Below are positions 8,460 to 17,036 of a stretch of 64,000 nt of DNA, one piece after another (position 1 is the stretch's first letter; each line of letters starts with the position of its first letter). Source of the DNA: an uncultured Clostridia bacterium (GTDB taxonomy: Bacteria; Bacillota; Clostridia; Oscillospirales; Acutalibacteraceae). Position numbers and translations under genes: made by a program. Below the pieces are notes generated by a model, which searched no databases, was not told the origin of the DNA, and saw only the letters and a program-made list of their open reading frames with translations. Location: contig CALAUI010000026.1 of NCBI GenBank assembly GCA_937892115.1, forward strand, positions 62,001-126,000. The letters are read 5' to 3'.

Positions 8460-9314
8460 TTACAGATTAAGGAACACCAGAGCGATAACGCCCATGCCGA
8501 CACCGACAATCTGGCGTTTCAGATATTTTTCCTTAAACAGTACGGTAGCGGACAGAAACGAAAAAACTATTCTCATTCCCGAGCAGACCGGTGAGACAAC
8601 GGAGAGAGGCAGCAGGTTATTCACGGCGATGGTCAGAAAGTTATTGACCCCGTTTGCCAATCCCGCCGTACCGGCATAGGGAACGCCGTAACGCATTATT
8701 TCCTTAAGCTGTTTACGGTCCTTGATTATTCCGCCCGCCAGCAGTACAAACGCCGAAACGGCAAGGGCAACAATCATGAATTCGTTATTGCATTCGTTAT
8801 TGAATCTGAGCTGCTGCACCTTCTGGATAATGGCAAGCAGTCCGTTGCCGAGCATAACGATGACAATTGAAATCAGCCACTTTGCAGAAAGCTTCTTTTC
8901 CTTTTCGTCCTTATCCCCTCTCACGAAGAAGAGCGAAACCATCAGTAAAACGAAGCCGATGCAGGTGAATGCCGAAACAGGTTCGTGAAGAAAAATTATG
9001 CCGAATAATATCGGAAAAACCAATGAGTACGAAATAATCAGCATTGACAGAGTGAATGAGCCGCAGGCAATGGCAACAAACGTCAGGAAATACGAAATAC
9101 AGTATATAAGTCCGTAAGAAACGGCGTAAGGGAGCATGCCCGAGGGAAAAACAAATCCGTTTTTATCCGTAATCAGAAAGAAAGCCAGAGCAAAAAGGGA
9201 AAGAATGCCGGTAAAGAACATCCCGCCCGCCGAATGCCGTGCATTATATTTTTTTATCAGAACGCTTTCGCCGATATTGGCGACAGTTTTAAGTATAATC
9301 AACAGATAACCCAT
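8460..9314 (-). CDS. DMT-superfamily transporter (EamA-like)
   Basis: A 284-residue integral membrane protein with about ten hydrophobic segments arranged as two five-helix halves, separated by a charged loop at 132-144 (RGDKDEKEKKLSAK). The halves carry the DMT landmarks: the first ends in IIFLHEPVSAFTCIGFVLLMVSL and the second in SATVLFKEKYLKRQIVGVGMGV, the E-x-hydrophobic turn typical of EamA domains. The family exports or imports small metabolites; the substrate here is unknown. It stands alone on the minus strand, with no clear promoter recognised and no strong terminator at its 3' end. Confidence 0.85.
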   Translation of the reverse strand: MGYLLIILKTVANIGESVLIKKYNARHSAGGMFFTGILSLFALAFFLITDKNGFVFPSGMLPYAVSYGLIYCISYFLTFVAIACGSFTLSMLIISYSLVFPILFGIIFLHEPVSAFTCIGFVLLMVSLFFVRGDKDEKEKKLSAKWLISIVIVMLGNGLLAIIQKVQQLRFNNECNNEFMIVALAVSAFVLLAGGIIKDRKQLKEIMRYGVPYAGTAGLANGVNNFLTIAVNNLLPLSVVSPVCSGMRIVFSFLSATVLFKEKYLKRQIVGVGMGVIALVFLNL

Positions 9315-9408
9315 GGTAATATACCCTTCACATATCCCGGTTTTATTCCGCCCGCGTCATTTTACCGTAACGACAAAAGCGGTGAATATCATACAGCCGG
9401 AAGCCGTC

Positions 9409-9457
9409 ATAAATAAATGCTTTTTATAACCGTACCTCCGAAAGCATTTTTATTTAT
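9409..9457. repeat. Inverted repeat in the 9315-9619 gap
   Basis: ATAAATAAATGCTTT and AAAGCATTTTTATTTAT flank a 17-base centre and can form an A/T-rich hairpin with one bulge. It lies between the divergent DMT and ThuA-operon genes, about 100 bases upstream of the DMT start, so a leader structure for that gene is possible. Apart from this and the ThuA promoter, the 305-base gap shows nothing. Confidence 0.4.
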
Positions 9458-9546
9458 CATAACACATTTTTCGTTATTTTTCCACTCCTTTTCCGAAAAC
9501 ATACGCCATGAAAGGAATAATGAAGACGGCAATATTCATAAAAAAC

Positions 9547-9575
9547 TTGAAAACGGAATAAAAACGGAATATTAT
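9547..9575 (+). promoter_or_regulatory. Promoter of the ThuA/Gfo-Idh/lipase operon
   Basis: -35 TTGAAA (9547-9552), 17-base spacer, -10 TATTAT (9570-9575), 45 bases upstream of the first start codon. Confidence 0.65.
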
Positions 9576-9619
9576 TATCATAACAGAATATTCAAATAAA
9601 ATGTCAGGGAGAGAAATAT

Positions 9620-10327
9620 ATGAAAAAAGCATTGATTTTTCAGGGCGGCTGGGACGGTCACGAGCCGAAGCTTGTTTCAAAACGTTTCGCCGGTTTACTC
9701 GAAAAAAACGGCTATGAAGTAAAAATAACCGACACCCTTGACACTCTGCTGGACAGAGAATATCTAATGGGCCTTGACCTGATAGTCCCCTGCTGGACAA
9801 TGGGCGATATTCCCCGTGAATGCAGAGAAAACGTATGCGCCGCAGTTGCAAACGGAACGGGTATTGCCGGCTGTCACGGCGGTATGTGCGATTCATTCCG
9901 TCAGGATACCGAATGGCAGTTCATGACCGGCGGTCAATGGGTAAGTCATCCGGGCGGTGACGGTACGGATTACACAGTAAACGTATGCCACGGCTCAAGC
10001 CCAATCATTGAAGGCATTGAGGATTTCACGGTCTGCAGTGAGCAGTATTATCTTCACGTTGACCCTGCGGTAGAAGTACTTGCAACCACAAGATTCCCCG
10101 TCGTAAATTATTATCACGCATCCAATAAGCAGGTGGATATGCCCGTTGTATGGACTAAATACTGGGGCTGCGGCAGAGTATTCTATAATTCACTCGGTCA
10201 CCATGACGACGTATTTGACAAATCTCCCTCCGCCGAAATCATAATGGAACGCGGTATGCTTTGGGCAGGAGAAGGCAAGGAATATGCAATTAAAAACGGG
10301 CTTTCCGCCAAGAAATACGAGGGATGA
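9620..10327 (+). CDS. ThuA-like domain protein
   Basis: A 235-residue cytoplasmic protein of the ThuA family (class I glutamine-amidotransferase-like fold). The N-terminal KKALIFQGGWDGHEPKLVSKRF strand-turn-helix, the AGCHGGMCDSF turn at about residue 83-93 in place of the amidotransferase nucleophile elbow, and the VVWTKYWGCGRVFYNSLGHHDD segment near 175-195 are all family hallmarks. Members are linked to disaccharide oxidation and sugar-derivative metabolism. The start has GGGAGAG upstream. The next gene, a Gfo/Idh oxidoreductase, starts 3 bases after the stop; ThuA and Gfo/Idh proteins recur together, supporting a shared role in modified-sugar catabolism. Confidence 0.88.
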   Translation: MKKALIFQGGWDGHEPKLVSKRFAGLLEKNGYEVKITDTLDTLLDREYLMGLDLIVPCWTMGDIPRECRENVCAAVANGTGIAGCHGGMCDSFRQDTEWQFMTGGQWVSHPGGDGTDYTVNVCHGSSPIIEGIEDFTVCSEQYYLHVDPAVEVLATTRFPVVNYYHASNKQVDMPVVWTKYWGCGRVFYNSLGHHDDVFDKSPSAEIIMERGMLWAGEGKEYAIKNGLSAKKYEG

Positions 10328-10330
10328 ATT

Positions 10331-11431
10331 ATGACTAAAATAGGTATAGTAGGCATCGGCGACATAAGCGGTATATATCTTAAGAACATAACGGAAACAT
10401 TCAAAGAACTTGAAATAGTGGCCGTCTGTGACCTGATAAAAGAGCGTGCTCTCAAGGCACAGGAAAAGTATAACATTCCCAAGGTTTATGACACAATGGA
10501 TGAGCTTTTTGCAGACGAAAGCATTGAAATCGTGCTGAACCTCACAAGACCCTATGAGCATTTTGCGGTTTCAAAGGGCGCTCTTGAAGCAGGCAAGCAC
10601 GTTTACAGCGAAAAGCCGCTCGGCGCTTCTCTTGAAGAAGGCAAAGAGCTTGTAGCTTTAGCCGAATCAAAGGGTCTTATGATAGGCGGCGCTCCCGATA
10701 CATTTATGGGTGCAGGCATTCAGATGTGCAGAAAACTCATTGACGAAGGAGCAATCGGCGACGTTGTGGGTGCGGCGGGATTCATGATCTGCCGCGGACA
10801 CGAAACGTGGCATCACGACCCCGAATTTTACTACAAATACGGCGGCGGTCCCATGATGGATATGGGTCCCTACTACATAACCGCGCTTATCAATCTGCTG
10901 GGCGGAATAAAGAGTGTCAAGGGTACTGCTAAAATTTCCTTTGACAAGCGTCTTATCACCTCTCAGCCCTTCGCAGGTAAAATAATTGACGTTGACGTAC
11001 CCACGTATATTACGGGAATAATGGAATTTGAAAGCGGTGCAGTCGGTACGCTGACCACTACCTTTGACGTATATAAATCCGACAGCCACGATATTGAAAT
11101 ATATGGCTCAAAGGGTACTCTTTTTGTTCCCGATCCCAACTGCTTCAACGGAAAAATCAGATTATTTGACGGTAAAACAAAGGAAGAAAAGGTAATCGAA
11201 TCCGGATTTGATTACGGTGAAAACAGCCGCGGTCTGGGTCTTGCGGATTTTGCAAAAGCACTTGAAACGGGCAGAAAGCCCAGAGCATCATACAAGCAGA
11301 CCTTCCACGTGCTTGAGGTAATGCAGGCGTTTGTCAACAGCGGCGAAAACGGAAAGACCACCGAAATAAAATCGGCATTTACAAGAGAAGCTCCCATGAC
11401 GCAGAATAACATTCACGGTATACTCGACTGA
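10331..11431 (+). CDS. Gfo/Idh/MocA-family NAD(P)-dependent oxidoreductase
   Basis: A 366-residue protein with an N-terminal Rossmann domain (GIVGIGDISGIYLKNI, residues 4-19) and the family motif EKPLG at about residue 94-98, whose Lys is the usual catalytic/cofactor residue. The C-terminal alpha/beta domain carries GGGPMMDMGPYYITAL, the conserved substrate-side segment with DxGxY. Members oxidise or epimerise sugars, inositols and their derivatives. It follows the ThuA gene by 3 bases and precedes the lipase by 15. The exact substrate is not determinable. Confidence 0.88.
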   Translation: MTKIGIVGIGDISGIYLKNITETFKELEIVAVCDLIKERALKAQEKYNIPKVYDTMDELFADESIEIVLNLTRPYEHFAVSKGALEAGKHVYSEKPLGASLEEGKELVALAESKGLMIGGAPDTFMGAGIQMCRKLIDEGAIGDVVGAAGFMICRGHETWHHDPEFYYKYGGGPMMDMGPYYITALINLLGGIKSVKGTAKISFDKRLITSQPFAGKIIDVDVPTYITGIMEFESGAVGTLTTTFDVYKSDSHDIEIYGSKGTLFVPDPNCFNGKIRLFDGKTKEEKVIESGFDYGENSRGLGLADFAKALETGRKPRASYKQTFHVLEVMQAFVNSGENGKTTEIKSAFTREAPMTQNNIHGILD

Positions 11432-11446
11432 TTAAAGGAGAAAATT

Positions 11447-12847
11447 ATGATTTTAAGAAAAATAATCTCACTTATTATGACCTTGTTTCTGATTCTCGGC
11501 TGTTCACTGAGCGGAACCGTTCAGACTTTTCCCGTAACGGTGCAGGGTGCAATCTTCGGCGGAGACGGAGCAGACTCCGTTCCTCTTGACCTTGAATTTG
11601 ACACCAAGTGGATAACCTCAACAAACAACAAGGTTTATAACAGCAAGCTTGCATCATTTTCCGCCGTTCTTTGTGACGACATATATTTCCGTTCAAAGGA
11701 CCTGGCAAAGGGCACCGCCAACAGAGTGCTGATAAACGGTGAAGAAGAAAACTACAGTCAGACAGGGCTGCTTGAAGAGTTGGGTTATACCGATGTCAGA
11801 TTCGTTGAATCATTCAAGCAAAAAAGCTACGACGCCGACACCAACGACAGCGTAACGATGCTTATGGCATACAAAAATACAGGTAAATACGACTCCTTCA
11901 TTTTTGTATTCAGAGGATGCTTCTCCGCGGGCGAAAGACTCAGCATCTTTGACGTGGGAAGTGAAACCGATGACTATACGAAGCTGACCGGAGCTCACGC
12001 GGAATGGAAAAACAAATCCGTCCTGAAGGGTCTTGACATTGCAACGGAAAGAGCAATGGAATTCATCAGCGAATACGTTGACGCCCACGACGTACCCGAA
12101 AATAAAAACACGGCACTCGTAACGGGTCATTCAAGAGGTGCTTCCCTTGCCAACGTAATCGGTGCGAAATTCGAAAAGGATGAAAGCATCAAATCCTACA
12201 CCTACACCTTCAACACGATGGCGTTCACCACAGATTCCGATGCTCCCTCATACGACACGGTTTTCAATATTTTTGACGAAAACGATTACTATACAAATCC
12301 CATCCCCTTCGGCAGCGAAAAGATGTACCGATACGGCAGGGATATCGGCGTAAATATCACCGACAGCAGTAAAATCAAGGGCAAAATCGCCGACCTCAAG
12401 GGCAGGGACGATTATGTTTCGCTCTCTGCAGAGAAGAAAGCCGGATACGATAAGCTTTTCGGTGAAGCGTTCCCCGACAGAGCTTCGCTTTACCGTATGA
12501 AGACGAGAACGGCTGTTTTTGAATCCGAGGACGAAATGACCGAAGCCGCCGAAAGTATCAGAAGCAATGCTTCCGCTCTCGGCATGGATACTTTCGTAAC
12601 TGTTTCGGAAAATCCCGACGGTAAATCACTGACAGTCACCTATTGCGGAGCTGCCCTGCTCGCCGCATTTGCACAGATACAGTGCTACGGCGAAGCGGCA
12701 TACACGGCGGTAATCGCAATCTTTGACGGCGATGCGACATATTGCGAACTTGCGCAATTCGTATTTGAAACCCTTGCCGAAACCACGGGAGGACATCTGC
12801 TGATAAACAGCTACATTCTCGCAAAGCAGACAAAATTCGCTCTGTAA
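11447..12847 (+). CDS. Secreted lipase (class 3)-like lipoprotein
   Basis: A 466-residue exported protein. The signal peptide ends in a plausible lipobox LILGC with Cys19. The serine-hydrolase elbow is GHSRG (227-231, nucleophile Ser229), preceded by VTG and followed by the small-residue helix ASLANVIGA, as in class 3 (Rml-like) lipases. A downstream Asp and a His of the triad cannot be fixed by eye. GGAG lies 8 bases before the ATG. It ends the ThuA/Gfo-Idh operon, so its ester substrate may be an acylated glycan, but triacylglycerol or other lipids are equally possible. Confidence 0.78.
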   Translation: MILRKIISLIMTLFLILGCSLSGTVQTFPVTVQGAIFGGDGADSVPLDLEFDTKWITSTNNKVYNSKLASFSAVLCDDIYFRSKDLAKGTANRVLINGEEENYSQTGLLEELGYTDVRFVESFKQKSYDADTNDSVTMLMAYKNTGKYDSFIFVFRGCFSAGERLSIFDVGSETDDYTKLTGAHAEWKNKSVLKGLDIATERAMEFISEYVDAHDVPENKNTALVTGHSRGASLANVIGAKFEKDESIKSYTYTFNTMAFTTDSDAPSYDTVFNIFDENDYYTNPIPFGSEKMYRYGRDIGVNITDSSKIKGKIADLKGRDDYVSLSAEKKAGYDKLFGEAFPDRASLYRMKTRTAVFESEDEMTEAAESIRSNASALGMDTFVTVSENPDGKSLTVTYCGAALLAAFAQIQCYGEAAYTAVIAIFDGDATYCELAQFVFETLAETTGGHLLINSYILAKQTKFAL

Positions 12848-12861
12848 AACAGATAAACAAA

Positions 12862-12894
12862 CAAGCGGTCTGAAATCATCAGACCGCTTGTTTT
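12862..12894 (+). terminator. Rho-independent terminator after the lipase gene
   Basis: Perfect 12-bp stem CAAGCGGTCTGA / TCAGACCGCTTG with a 5-base loop and a T-rich tail. Confidence 0.9.
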
Positions 12895-12904
12895 ATTGAA
12901 GGGC

Positions 12905-12935
12905 AAAAATGCCTGCCCACATAAGTGAGCAGGCA
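12905..12935 (-). terminator. Rho-independent terminator of the ZIP transporter gene
   Basis: On the minus strand TGCCTGCTCAC / GTGGGCAGGCA (one mismatch) with a 4-base loop is followed by TTTTT. It lies 14 bases past the stop codon. Confidence 0.85.
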
Positions 12936-12948
12936 AATTGATTTTTGA

Positions 12949-13809
12949 TTATACGCGGACAAGAACAATGCCCACAAGCATACCGATAAGCGTCAGCACA
13001 CCGGGTGCTTTGGATTTCCACATAAGGAAGGATTCGGGGAGCAATTCGCCGAAGACAACGTAGAGCATAGCTCCTCCCGCAAAGCTCTGTGCCAATGAAA
13101 GCCACATGGGACTGATAAGGCCAAGGGAATAACCGATAATCGCACCGATTATGGTGGGAGCGCCGGAAAGAGCGGTAATCAGAATCGCCTTGCCGGGCTT
13201 GGTGCCGCCGGCAATGAGAGGGGTTGAAACCGACATACCTTCGGGAATATTATGAAGGCCGATTACAATAGCAATGATAAATCCCGCACCCTGCGTAAGC
13301 GAAACACCGCCGCCCGCATATGAAGCACCGATTACCATTCCTTCGGGAATGTTGTGAAGAGCAATCGCGGCAGCCATGACAACACCCGCAATGAAGAGAT
13401 CGCGGTTGCCCCTGGACTGATTTTTGAGATGATGCTCAAGATGGTCGGCGTGAATAAGCTCATCGGGGCTGTCAGCGGTCCTGGGATGGTCGGAATCAAT
13501 ATGACGGATTTCGGAATTGGTATGTCTGTCAATAACGTAGTTCAGTAAATAAACCACACCGTAGCCTATGAGTACTCCCGCTACAATCAGCGTAAGAGGC
13601 ATATCGTTTTCGGAGCCCTCGGGTCGGAACGAGCCGGGAATAAGGTCAAAACAGACGACCGCAAGCATAATGCCTCCGGCAAAAGCGAGAAGCAAGCTGA
13701 TTACTTTGAAAGAATCGCGGTGTAAAACCGCACCTGCCACACCGCCGAGACCCGTACCGCAGACACCGGCAATAGCAGTTATCAGAATCACCCATGATAA
13801 AACGTTCAT
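12949..13809 (-). CDS. ZIP-family divalent metal transporter (ZupT-like)
   Basis: A 286-residue membrane protein with eight predicted helices. The binuclear metal site is evident: ALHNIPEGM (about 151-159) in helix 4 and GLHNIPEGM (about 184-192) in helix 5, the signature of ZIP/ZupT importers of Zn2+, Fe2+ or Mn2+. The loop between helices 3 and 4 (about 93-133) is rich in His and Asp (DRHTNSEIRHIDSDH, HADHLEHHLKN), a typical variable metal-binding loop. It is a single-gene unit with a good promoter and terminator. Which metal it prefers is not evident. Confidence 0.92.
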   Translation of the reverse strand: MNVLSWVILITAIAGVCGTGLGGVAGAVLHRDSFKVISLLLAFAGGIMLAVVCFDLIPGSFRPEGSENDMPLTLIVAGVLIGYGVVYLLNYVIDRHTNSEIRHIDSDHPRTADSPDELIHADHLEHHLKNQSRGNRDLFIAGVVMAAAIALHNIPEGMVIGASYAGGGVSLTQGAGFIIAIVIGLHNIPEGMSVSTPLIAGGTKPGKAILITALSGAPTIIGAIIGYSLGLISPMWLSLAQSFAGGAMLYVVFGELLPESFLMWKSKAPGVLTLIGMLVGIVLVRV

Positions 13810-13854
13810 TACTGACCCCCATATTTGCGGTTACCCACCGCTAACTTCGGTTAT

Positions 13855-13883
13855 ATTTTACACCGACGGTTTGCGGATGTCAA
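13855..13883 (-). promoter_or_regulatory. Promoter of the ZIP transporter gene
   Basis: Minus strand: -35 TTGACA (13878-13883), 17-base spacer, -10 TAAAAT (13855-13860). The transcript would begin about 40 bases before the ATG. Confidence 0.75.
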
Positions 13884-13933
13884 CCCCGTTTTACAAATAA
13901 TGCAAAAGAATTTGACGGATTACAGCATAATAT

Positions 13934-13996
13934 TATCGGGTTACCCTAAGGTACCGGATAAATAGTGAAGAGTGAATAGTGAATAGTTTATAGTTA
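13934..13996. repeat. Imperfect palindrome plus degenerate 'agtgaata' tandem repeat
   Basis: 13934-13960 is an imperfect inverted repeat (TATCGGGTTACC and GGTACCGGATA). It is directly followed at 13960-13996 by repeated AGTGAA/TAGTGAATAG units. Such AGTGAATAGTG arrays recur between genes in Clostridia genomes as short dispersed elements; the copy here is isolated in this window. The surrounding gap (13810-14258, 449 bases) contains the ZIP promoter, this element and the histidine-kinase terminator, with no gene seen in 13997-14150. Confidence 0.5.
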
Positions 13997-14170
13997 AGGT
14001 CGCTTCGCTCCGATTATATTTACTCCGTTAAGATTGAGCCAATCGTATATGGCAGTAGGGCGCAAAAACGATCAGGCAAAACTTATAATCATTTACCTTA
14101 TTTCTCCGTCGGAAGACAGTATCGTGATACGGCGGAGACGGAAAACGGCTTAATACCAAACAACTTTCAT

Positions 14171-14213
14171 TTCAAAAAAAGAAGCAGACACCTATCTTCT
14201 GATAAGTGCCTGC
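14171..14213 (-). terminator. Rho-independent terminator of the two-component operon
   Basis: Minus strand: GCAGGCACTTATC pairs with GATAGGTGTCTGC (two G:U) around a 4-base loop and is followed by TTC and TTTTTTT. An outer inverted repeat ATACCAAAC / GTTTGGTAT (14153-14161, 14233-14241) encloses the whole hairpin. Confidence 0.85.
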
Positions 14214-14258
14214 CGTAAACCTACATTATTTAGTTTGGTATGTTCTTACACAATAGAT

Positions 14259-16157
14259 TCAAGCGAGGGGGAAGGTGAGGATTACTTTGAATAAGTCTCC
14301 GTCCGTTGACAGCTTCATCGTTCCTCCCTGCAGCTCCGTCATACTCTTTGCTATCGAGAGTCCGAGACCGTTGCCCTCCGTATTTCTTGAGGAATCCCCT
14401 CTCGTAAATCTTTCCATAAGCTCCTCTTCGGAAATATCAAGGGGCTCTCTTGAAATATTCTTGAAGGTAATACGGGCATCCGTTCCCGCTTTTTCAAGAG
14501 AAAGATAAACGTTTGTTCCCGTAAGGGCGTATTTACAAATATTATTCATAAGGTTATCAAACACACGCCACATACGTCTGCCGTCTGCAAGAATGCGTAT
14601 TTCTTCATTCGGCTCTTTGACCACAAGCGAAAGCCCTGCCGCTTTCAGTTTATCATCGTATTCACCGGATGCCTGATTCAGGAAGACCGAAGCATCGCAC
14701 TGAGCGAGATTGACTTCAAGATTTCCGGTCGTTGCCTTTGATACCTCAACCAGATCCTCCACGAGCTTTTTCAGCTTTTCAGACTGTCTGACGAGTACCT
14801 CGGCATATTCGGCGGTCTTTTCATTTTCGGTTTCGCTGCCGATAAGCGAAGCATAATTTATGATTGAGGTAACGGGCGTTTTGATATCGTGTGAAACGTT
14901 TGTGATAAGCTCCGTCTTCATCCTTTCGCTCTTAAGTCTGTCTTCAACGGCAATGGTCATTCCGCCCGCGATACTGTTGAGGTTATTGCCGTGCTTTTTG
15001 AAATCGGGAAGCATCTTTTCCGTATTGACCACGTAGCTTAAATCACCCGAGGCGAGTGCCTCACCGCCCTTTTTGAGTCTTTTCATCATAATTGCGACGT
15101 AAATAATGAATACGCCGACTGCCGCGCTTACGAAAAACGGGATAAAGGAAATTCCCGCTCCGAAAACAATCGGTATAAACTGGATTATCATGAATACACC
15201 GACTCCGACAACGGTTTTCCACACAAGAGGAATGCTCAGAATGAAGCTCTTAACTGCGGAACAAAGCTTTTTGAGCATCTTCCAAAGGAAACGGAGTATA
15301 CGGTAAACGGCGGAGGTCTTTACGAGGGAATGCTCCTTGATTCTCGTGACGAAGCTCATGCATAAGCCGGGAAGTGAAAGGGCTGAAAATATCGCAATAA
15401 ATATGGCCGCTATCTCCCCGTTTCCGCTGCCGTCAAAGAATACAAACGACGCTATTACCAGAGCCATCCACGTCGCCAGCATTATGTCAAACGGTATTCT
15501 GTTCAGAGATCCGGGATGTACTTCATCGTCTTCGGGTCTTCTTCCCGATATGCACATAAGTACGATAAAGAGCAGTACGGTCAGAAGCATAAACGCCAGC
15601 GCAATCGCGAAGCCGGCAAAGCGAAGCCCATAGACGATATGAAGCAATCTGCCTTCAATTTCAAGAAACTTTGCCAGAAACGAATCCTTTTTTACGTTAG
15701 CATATACCGTCAGTACGGTTAGCTTATCCGGGTCGGTTTCCTTTGGCTCAATGCTGAATCTTTCGTCATTTTCGTAACCGTCGGGAAGACCGTTTTTAGT
15801 ATCTTTGTTGTACTTATAGGAATATTCATATTCCCACTTGCTGTTTACGTTCACTCCGTCGGATTTTAAGATGATTTTTCCCGTTTCGTCTTTGACGATA
15901 TAATCAAGAGCTTCCACTGTCTCGCGGTACAATACGAAATCATCACGATAAGCGAAATCGGCAATATTCCACGTCCTGCTGCTTATCTGCTCATTCGTCA
16001 ATTCCTCGTGCAGGGACTCCTCCGAATAGCTGTATATCCTGCCGTCGTCAACCAGACATATCATACCGACCGTACTGCCTGCGAATATCGCCGCCGACAG
16101 TATGAGCGCGATATATATCAGCACCTTACCGGGCATGGAACGAATAAATCTTTTCAT
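14259..16157 (-). CDS. Sensor histidine kinase with polytopic membrane domain
   Basis: A 632-residue membrane kinase. A first helix (11-33) is followed by an extracytoplasmic domain of about 145 residues, then a run of five further helices between about 180 and 357. A HAMP-like linker (358-405), the dimerisation helix with phospho-acceptor His423 in NVSHDIKTPVTSI, and an HATPase domain with N-box NNLMNNICKY and G-box GNGLGLSIAKS follow. The extra membrane helices between sensor and HAMP are unusual for a two-TM OmpR-type partner and suggest intramembrane sensing. It overlaps the regulator gene by 4 bases (ATGA), the typical coupled arrangement. The signal is unknown. Confidence 0.9.
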   Translation of the reverse strand: MKRFIRSMPGKVLIYIALILSAAIFAGSTVGMICLVDDGRIYSYSEESLHEELTNEQISSRTWNIADFAYRDDFVLYRETVEALDYIVKDETGKIILKSDGVNVNSKWEYEYSYKYNKDTKNGLPDGYENDERFSIEPKETDPDKLTVLTVYANVKKDSFLAKFLEIEGRLLHIVYGLRFAGFAIALAFMLLTVLLFIVLMCISGRRPEDDEVHPGSLNRIPFDIMLATWMALVIASFVFFDGSGNGEIAAIFIAIFSALSLPGLCMSFVTRIKEHSLVKTSAVYRILRFLWKMLKKLCSAVKSFILSIPLVWKTVVGVGVFMIIQFIPIVFGAGISFIPFFVSAAVGVFIIYVAIMMKRLKKGGEALASGDLSYVVNTEKMLPDFKKHGNNLNSIAGGMTIAVEDRLKSERMKTELITNVSHDIKTPVTSIINYASLIGSETENEKTAEYAEVLVRQSEKLKKLVEDLVEVSKATTGNLEVNLAQCDASVFLNQASGEYDDKLKAAGLSLVVKEPNEEIRILADGRRMWRVFDNLMNNICKYALTGTNVYLSLEKAGTDARITFKNISREPLDISEEELMERFTRGDSSRNTEGNGLGLSIAKSMTELQGGTMKLSTDGDLFKVILTFPLA

Positions 16158-16852
16158 CTGTTTATTCCTCCTTCTATCTTGTAGCCGTGCCCGAATACGA
16201 CCTTGACGTATCGGGGCTCTGCGGGGTTGATTTCTATTTTTTCACGGAGATTGCGTATATGCACTGCCACGGTGTTATCCGTATTGAGAGGAATATCCTT
16301 CCAGATAAGCTGATATATCTCCTTCGGCGAAAATACCTTGCCGGGATTTGCCATAAACAGCTTGAGTATGTCGTATTCCTTGGGTGTGAGCGAAACGCTT
16401 TCTCCGTCCACGGTAACGGACTTTGAGCTGTCGTCAAGTTCAATTCCGCCTACGGTGTAAAATTCCTGCTTCGGAGCTGATGAGCCCAGGCGAAGATATC
16501 TTCTGAGCTGTGACCTCACTCTCGCTGTCACCTCAAGAGGATTGAAGGGCTTGGTGATATAGTCGTCCGCTCCCACATTAAGGCCGAGAATCTTGTCGCA
16601 ATCCTCACTTTTTGCGGTAAGCAGGATAATGGGGCAGTTACTGATTTCTCTGATTTTTGCCATAGCGGAAATGCCGTCCATAACGGGCATCATGATATCC
16701 ATCAGGATAATATCTATATTTTCCCTCTGAACAGTTTCAATTGCTTCCTTTCCGTTGAACGCCTCATACAGCGTGTAATCCGGGTCGGAAAGATAAAGCT
16801 TGAGTGCGTTGACTATGTCTTTTTCGTCATCGCAGATAAGAATACGGGGCAT
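16154..16852 (-). CDS. OmpR/PhoB-family response regulator
   Basis: A 232-residue regulator. The receiver domain has acidic pocket DDE (8-10), phospho-acceptor Asp52 in ILMDIMMPVMDG, Thr79 and Lys101 in ITKPF. The C-terminal winged helix spans about 130-230, with the recognition segment TDNTVAVHIRNLREKIE. The start at 16852 was chosen because GGAGGT is 7 bases upstream; the earlier in-frame ATG (MQM) is only 1 base from it. It is first in a two-gene operon with the kinase. An 11-base-period direct repeat upstream of the promoter may be its own binding site. Confidence 0.95.
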   Translation of the reverse strand: MPRILICDDEKDIVNALKLYLSDPDYTLYEAFNGKEAIETVQRENIDIILMDIMMPVMDGISAMAKIREISNCPIILLTAKSEDCDKILGLNVGADDYITKPFNPLEVTARVRSQLRRYLRLGSSAPKQEFYTVGGIELDDSSKSVTVDGESVSLTPKEYDILKLFMANPGKVFSPKEIYQLIWKDIPLNTDNTVAVHIRNLREKIEINPAEPRYVKVVFGHGYKIEGGINR

Positions 16853-16877
16853 TTGCATTACCTCCCTTGCTGAATAC

Positions 16878-16907
16878 ATTTTACTACATCCCGGTCTTAA
16901 CATTCAA
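16878..16907 (-). promoter_or_regulatory. Promoter of the response regulator/kinase operon
   Basis: Minus strand: -35 TTGAAT (16902-16907), 18-base spacer, -10 TAAAAT (16878-16883). Confidence 0.55.
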
Positions 16908-16919
16908 TTATCAAAGGGA

Positions 16920-16936
16920 TGAAGAATTTATGAAGA
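16920..16936 (-). promoter_or_regulatory. Direct repeat, candidate response-regulator box
   Basis: TGAAGA occurs twice on the plus strand (16920-16925, 16931-16936) with a start-to-start distance of 11 bases; on the minus strand this is TCTTCA twice. OmpR/PhoB-type regulators bind such 11-base direct repeats as dimers. It lies 13 bases upstream of the -35, a place suited to activation, so autoregulation is the natural guess. Confidence 0.5.
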
Positions 16937-16956
16937 TTGCTTAATTCAATATACAA

Positions 16957-16985
16957 TTTAACAAATATTTGTGTTGCATTATAAT
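16957..16985 (+). promoter_or_regulatory. Promoter of the AllA-like gene with palindrome in the spacer
   Basis: -35 TTTAAC (16957-16962), 17 bases, -10 TATAAT (16980-16985). A perfect 12-base palindrome ACAAATATTTGT (16961-16972) occupies the spacer and overlaps the -35, where a bound repressor would block polymerase. Confidence 0.55.
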
Positions 16986-17036
16986 CCGGTGATGCAATAT
17001 AATAATATCAATCCATACAGAAAAGAGGAAACGGAT

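Noticed and set aside
8370..8594. Small open frame overlapping the DMT transporter end
   Set aside because: Mostly antisense to the transporter gene with no coding features.
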